Shown here piece after piece: positions 60,718 to 64,000 of a stretch of DNA of 64,000 bases. How positions within the stretch are numbered: position 1 is the stretch's first letter; each line of letters opens with the position of its first letter. Both the position numbers and the translations under genes were made by a program. The DNA lies in the NCBI GenBank assembly GCA_045561055.1, contig JBJKYL010000010.1:124001-188000 (forward strand), given 5' to 3'. Under the pieces are notes generated by a model. That model had not been told where the DNA came from, did not search any database, and saw only the letters and a list, made by a program, of their open reading frames with translations. This stretch comes from SMWC01 sp045561055 (GTDB taxonomy: Bacteria; Pseudomonadota; Gammaproteobacteria; Steroidobacterales; Rariloculaceae).

Positions 60718-62091
60718 ATGGAGTGGGTTTCTCTTCTAATGTTTGCCGTGGCCATAACCGTATTACTCGCTGGGTATCCGGTCGCATTCTCTCTAGGAGG
60801 AATTGCGCTTATATTTGCCTTTGTCGGAACCACACTCGGAATTTTCGATGTGGCTTTTCTTGGAACAATGCCCAACCGCGTTTTTGGCATTATGAGTAAT
60901 GAAACATTGATGGCCGTGCCGCTGTTCGTGTTTATGGGGATTACCCTCGAGCGGGCGCAAATTGCGGATTCTTTGCTTGAGAACCTGAGTTCTCTATTCG
61001 GGGGTTTGCGCGGTGGACTCGGTATATCGGTCACGATTGTAGGGATGCTGTTGGCAGCGAGTACCGGGATTGTTGGAGCGACGGTCGTAACCATGGGGCT
61101 CTTGTCGCTACCGACGATGTTACGGTACGGTTACAGTCCCGCAGTCGCGACCGGAACGATCTGTGCGTCGGGGACCCTCGGCCAAATAATTCCGCCTTCG
61201 ATCATTCTTGTTCTGCTCGGCGATGTGCTGTCTTCTGCTTACAGCCAATCTCAGCTCATGCAGGGGATTTTCTCCCCCGATACGGTATCTGTAGGCGACT
61301 TGTTCGTTGGTGCACTGATTCCTGGTCTAGGGCTGGTGGCACTCTATGTTGTTTACTTGATCGTTCTAGCAATTGTTAAGCCAGAGACTATGCCGCTAAA
61401 TTTGCCGGCTGCTTCAGCTGAACGTGTAAGCCTGTTGGCCGTACTGTTAGCGTTGTTGCCGCCACTACTGCTCATTGTCGCCGTGCTTGGCTCAATCATG
61501 GCTGGTTTTGCTACACCGACCGAAGCTGCTGGGGTCGGTGCTGTTGGTGCCTTACTGCTCGCATTGCTAAGGCGTGCTTTTTCCATAGAACGGTTGATCG
61601 AAGTCATGCGCAGCACCGTTCGTGTCAGTAGTATGGTTTTTCTGATTCTCATCGGTGCTTCCTTGTTTTCGCTTGTCTTCCGAGGTTACGGAGGTGACCG
61701 GCTCGTTCAAGATTTGCTTCTGAGCCTACCGGGCGGGGTCTTCGGAGCGATGCTCACGGTCATGTTACTGATGTTTCTGTTGGGTTTTGTTCTAGATTTT
61801 ATCGAGATAACTTTTGTTGTTGTTCCTATCGTGGGGCCGATTCTGCTTATGATGGGCATAGATCCCGTGTGGCTTGGCGTCATGATCGCGATCAATCTAC
61901 AGACCTCATTCCTAACGCCGCCATTTGGTTTTGCTTTGTTTTATCTGCGGGGAGTAGCTCCATCGAGCGTTGAAACCGCCGATATATATCGGGGCGTTAT
62001 GCCGTTTGTTGCCATTCAGCTATTAGCGCTCATTCTGCTAGCGTTTTATCCAGCGCTTGCGACCTGGTTACCCTCGATTATCTATGGTTAG
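60718..62091 (+). CDS. TRAP transporter large permease subunit (DctM-type)
   Basis: A 457-residue protein with about 11-12 hydrophobic segments. DctM features include MSNETLMAVPLFVFMGITLE, LAASTGIVGATVVTMGLLSL, ASGTLGQIIPPSIILVLLGD and NLQTSFLTPPFGFALFYLRG. It uses the sodium gradient to import a substrate delivered by a periplasmic DctP protein. No dctP-like gene lies on either side, so the binding protein must be encoded elsewhere. It is the last gene of the long plus-strand run; the 312-bp gap after it shows no clear terminator. Confidence 0.92.
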   Translation: MEWVSLLMFAVAITVLLAGYPVAFSLGGIALIFAFVGTTLGIFDVAFLGTMPNRVFGIMSNETLMAVPLFVFMGITLERAQIADSLLENLSSLFGGLRGGLGISVTIVGMLLAASTGIVGATVVTMGLLSLPTMLRYGYSPAVATGTICASGTLGQIIPPSIILVLLGDVLSSAYSQSQLMQGIFSPDTVSVGDLFVGALIPGLGLVALYVVYLIVLAIVKPETMPLNLPAASAERVSLLAVLLALLPPLLLIVAVLGSIMAGFATPTEAAGVGAVGALLLALLRRAFSIERLIEVMRSTVRVSSMVFLILIGASLFSLVFRGYGGDRLVQDLLLSLPGGVFGAMLTVMLLMFLLGFVLDFIEITFVVVPIVGPILLMMGIDPVWLGVMIAINLQTSFLTPPFGFALFYLRGVAPSSVETADIYRGVMPFVAIQLLALILLAFYPALATWLPSIIYG

Positions 62092-62403
62092 TAATAGGCT
62101 GTTTAGAATGGTAAAGAAGTATAGTTACCAATAGCCAACGTCAATCCACTGTTCGAACTTTTATCCGATCTCATTAAAGTGTGCTGCTTTTGTGGAACCG
62201 GGTTTCTCATGTTGGTGTCGTTGGGAAGAGCGGTTCGATTAATACTGTAATGCCGGCAGGGATTACGCAGATCTTCTTTTACCGCTACATCAAAGATCGA
62301 TGGCAAGTCTCTGCTGATTCTTGTTTTTTGCTAGATAAATGTTGGTTTCAACCGAATGTCTATACGAGGTGCGAGCATATTTCTTGCTACCTGGAGCAAA
62401 ACG
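62092..62403. other. 312-bp gap after the TRAP genes
   Basis: This gap lies between two converging genes. It contains nested short complementary words, GGCT at 62098-62101 with AGCC at 62130-62133 and GGTAA with TTACC inside them, but no T-run, so a terminator is only a weak possibility. A 91-codon plus-strand frame from 62181 continues antisense into the cyclotransferase gene and I do not accept it as a gene. Confidence 0.4.
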
Positions 62404-63279
62404 CTAAGGAGGTCCGACCTCGATTTCGTAGAGCCACGGCCAATTCTTGCCCGTGACGAATAGCCTGTTGGTATCGGCATCGTATGCAATGCCGTTCAGG
62501 ACATCCTCCGATACACGTAACGAACGCGGATAAAGGTTGGTTAAATCAATCCAGCCCAATACTGTACCTGTCTCCGGAGAGATACGTGCGAGCCTATCTT
62601 GATACCAGAGGTTTGCCCAAATTTCGCCATTGATATACTCGAGTTCATTAATACCAGTTAAAGGCGTGCCTTCGTCATGAACTTGCACGCTCTTAATGAG
62701 CTCGAAAGCATCCGGTTCATGAAACCGAATGGTTGCTGTCCCGTCACTGACTATCAGATGAATGCCGTCGTGTGTTAGTCCCCAACCTTGACCGTTATTC
62801 CGCAGGGTACCGATGTGTGCGAGTCCATCACGTTCGTATATGAGCACGAGGTTGTTCTGCCAAGTGAGCTGGTAGACGCGATCGTCAAGTATGGTTATAC
62901 CTTCGCCGAATAGGTGATCGCTCAGTGCCACCCGCTGTTCAACATGACCTGTTTCGAGCTCCACCCGTCTTAACGTCGATTGACCGTATTGTCCTGTCCC
63001 CTCATACATTTGGCCGCCGTCAATGATGAGGCCCTGTGTAAATGCTTCTGGATCATGAGGAAAGGTAGTAACGATCTCGAACGTCCAGATATCAGGTCCA
63101 GAATCGGGGCCTATTTGTGCCCATGTTGTCAGTAAGACTGCTGCCGCGATCAGTAGCGTGGCGATAGCGGCGCCCTTACGGTAATTAGTTACTATCAAGT
63201 TGCCTCGCAGTCGGCCGATTATCAGCTTGCGTAGCCTTTTAAGTACGAATTTATACCGGCTACTACTGTTATCAATCAC
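62404..63279 (-). CDS. Glutaminyl-peptide cyclotransferase (plant-type beta-propeller), membrane-anchored
   Basis: A 291-residue protein. After about 35 basic residues a single hydrophobic segment (AAIATLLIAAAVLLTTWA) anchors it, and a beta-propeller domain of the plant/bacterial glutaminyl cyclase family follows: AFTQGLIIDGGQMYEGTGQY, LFGEGITILDDRVYQLTWQN, GQGWGLTHDGIHLIVSDGT, GINELEYINGEIWANLWYQD and DVLNGIAYDADTNRLFVTGK. The enzyme forms N-terminal pyroglutamate on exported peptides or proteins. The long N-terminal stretch may be overcalled. It is divergent from the aldo/keto reductase gene across 167 bp. Confidence 0.87.
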   Translation of the reverse strand: MIDNSSSRYKFVLKRLRKLIIGRLRGNLIVTNYRKGAAIATLLIAAAVLLTTWAQIGPDSGPDIWTFEIVTTFPHDPEAFTQGLIIDGGQMYEGTGQYGQSTLRRVELETGHVEQRVALSDHLFGEGITILDDRVYQLTWQNNLVLIYERDGLAHIGTLRNNGQGWGLTHDGIHLIVSDGTATIRFHEPDAFELIKSVQVHDEGTPLTGINELEYINGEIWANLWYQDRLARISPETGTVLGWIDLTNLYPRSLRVSEDVLNGIAYDADTNRLFVTGKNWPWLYEIEVGPP

Positions 63280-63446
63280 ATTATCGATTTTTCGACGGCC
63301 CTGATTCCCTAGTTTAGATTAATCCAGGCTAATGTAGTGAGAAAGGCCGGGTATCAATGAATATCTGGAAAAGATATAGAATTATTGACCAAAGTAAGAC
63401 AGTTTCGTTAGGGTAGTCGTCTGTTTTTCTGGTTAGGACACTGAAA

Positions 63447-64000
63447 ATGATAACTAGACGCGAATTGCTTAAGGACTATGCTGCTGCGGGTACTGCGCTG
63501 GCGTTATTGCCGGGGCTGCTACAGGCTCAGTCTAGCGGTGAAATTATTAAGCGCGCAATTCCTTCTTCCGGCGAGGGAATCCCAATGATCGGGCTAGGTA
63601 GTTCCGCTACCTTTGGATCATTGGCACAGAGTGAGGATGCGACGGCTTTGCGCGAGGTGTTGCGCGCCCTATTGAATAACGGCGGTACCGTTTTTGATAC
63701 TGCGCCGAGTTACGGTCGTGGAACTGCGGAACAGGTTGCGGGGGATTTTGTCAATGAGCTCGAACTTCAAGAACAAGTTTTTTGGGCGACTAAGGTCAAC
63801 GTTGTACCACGGCGGAGTAACGATCCGGCTGATCCTGCAGCCGCTATGGCGCAGATAGAACGTTCCTTCGCGATCATCAACAAGCCCATCATCGACCTAA
63901 TTCAGGTTCATCAACTTGGTGACGTACCTACACAACTCGGCATTCTTAAGGACCTTAAGGCTGAAGGCCGCGTGCGCTATATTGGTGTGACGTGGACAGG
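63447..64000 (+). CDS. Aldo/keto reductase with Tat signal, cut by the window edge
   Basis: The first 184 residues of an aldo/keto reductase. The N-terminus MITRRELLKDYAAAGTALAL has a twin-arginine motif followed by a hydrophobic stretch ending in LLQAQ, a probable Tat signal, so the enzyme is likely exported folded to the periplasm. The TIM-barrel part shows IPMIGLGSSATFG, FDTAPSYGRGTAEQ with the catalytic Asp and Tyr, FWATKVNV with the catalytic Lys and LIQVHQLGD with His. AGGA lies eight bases before the ATG at 63447. A TTGACC at 63385-63390 is a possible -35. The substrate is unknown and the 3' part is outside the window. Confidence 0.88.
   Translation, partial: MITRRELLKDYAAAGTALALLPGLLQAQSSGEIIKRAIPSSGEGIPMIGLGSSATFGSLAQSEDATALREVLRALLNNGGTVFDTAPSYGRGTAEQVAGDFVNELELQEQVFWATKVNVVPRRSNDPADPAAAMAQIERSFAIINKPIIDLIQVHQLGDVPTQLGILKDLKAEGRVRYIGVTWT

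Noticed and set aside
62181..62456. 91-codon plus-strand frame after the TRAP genes
   Set aside because: No ribosome-binding site, no recognisable family, odd composition, and its end is antisense to the cyclotransferase gene.
1..64000. Mobile elements, CRISPR arrays, defence islands, rRNA or tRNA genes
   Set aside because: No transposase, phage-type integrase (XerC is the housekeeping type), regularly spaced repeats, restriction or toxin genes, or tRNA-like sequence was seen. The genes are core metabolism and I found no evidence of a new defence or mobile system here.

Overview
The window is chromosomal DNA from a gammaproteobacterium, probably an uncultured or little-studied lineage; I cannot name the order. 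Supporting signs are the gene blocks hemX-hemY, dapF-DUF484-xerC, hslV-hslU-DUF971-ubiE-ubiJ-ubiB, yicC-gmk-rpoZ-spoT-ridA-recG and trkA-trkH, the oxygen-dependent ubiquinone genes, and heme A/heme O synthases implying an aa3-type oxidase. Base composition looks near 50% G+C and even throughout. I found no insertion sequence, prophage, CRISPR array, rRNA or tRNA gene. This is a compact housekeeping region, not a genomic island.

Layout. 0-2.6 kb: tail of an unknown gene, then hemX-hemY. 2.6-4.8 kb (minus): an orphan ParA-type ATPase with two palindromes in its leader, and ubiD. 4.9-12.6 kb (plus): dapF, DUF484, xerC, hslVU, DUF971, ubiE, ubiJ, ubiB. 12.6-20.6 kb (minus): a CinA-like domain protein, a DUF2007 protein and a complete trpEGDCFBA operon preceded by a promoter, a leader peptide with three Trp codons and a textbook attenuator. 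20.6-24.4 kb: an SLC13-type permease and a divergent ABC exporter. 24.4-31.7 kb: ppc, a YcgN-like protein, a 2-hydroxyacid dehydrogenase, ybbA/tesA divergent from one shared CATG, and fadD. 31.7-35.3 kb (minus): aroK-aroB-dgt-pyrF. 35.7-40.6 kb: ponA, a conserved hypothetical gene, gltA and rpmE. 40.6-41.3 kb: a gene-poor stretch with four DnaA-box matches and an AT-rich segment, a candidate replication origin. 41.3-42.6 kb (minus): rph-rdgB. From 42.8 to 62.1 kb every gene is on the plus strand: yicC, gmk, rpoZ, spoT, ridA, recG, ubiA, bioB, bioC, ctaA, cyoE, uvrD, trkA, trkH, a TPR protein and two TRAP permease subunits. The window ends with a minus-strand glutaminyl cyclase and the start of a Tat-exported aldo/keto reductase.

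Functional themes. Ubiquinone synthesis (ubiA, B, D, E, J) and heme A/O synthesis feed aerobic respiration. The shikimate genes aroK and aroB supply chorismate, which the trp operon consumes under attenuation control. Stringent response, DNA repair and recombination, and cell-wall synthesis make up much of the rest. The most informative non-coding elements are the trp attenuator, the DnaA-box/AT-rich segment at 41.0-41.24 kb and the palindromic parA leader. Convergent genes repeatedly abut or overlap at their 3' ends, leaving little room for terminators.
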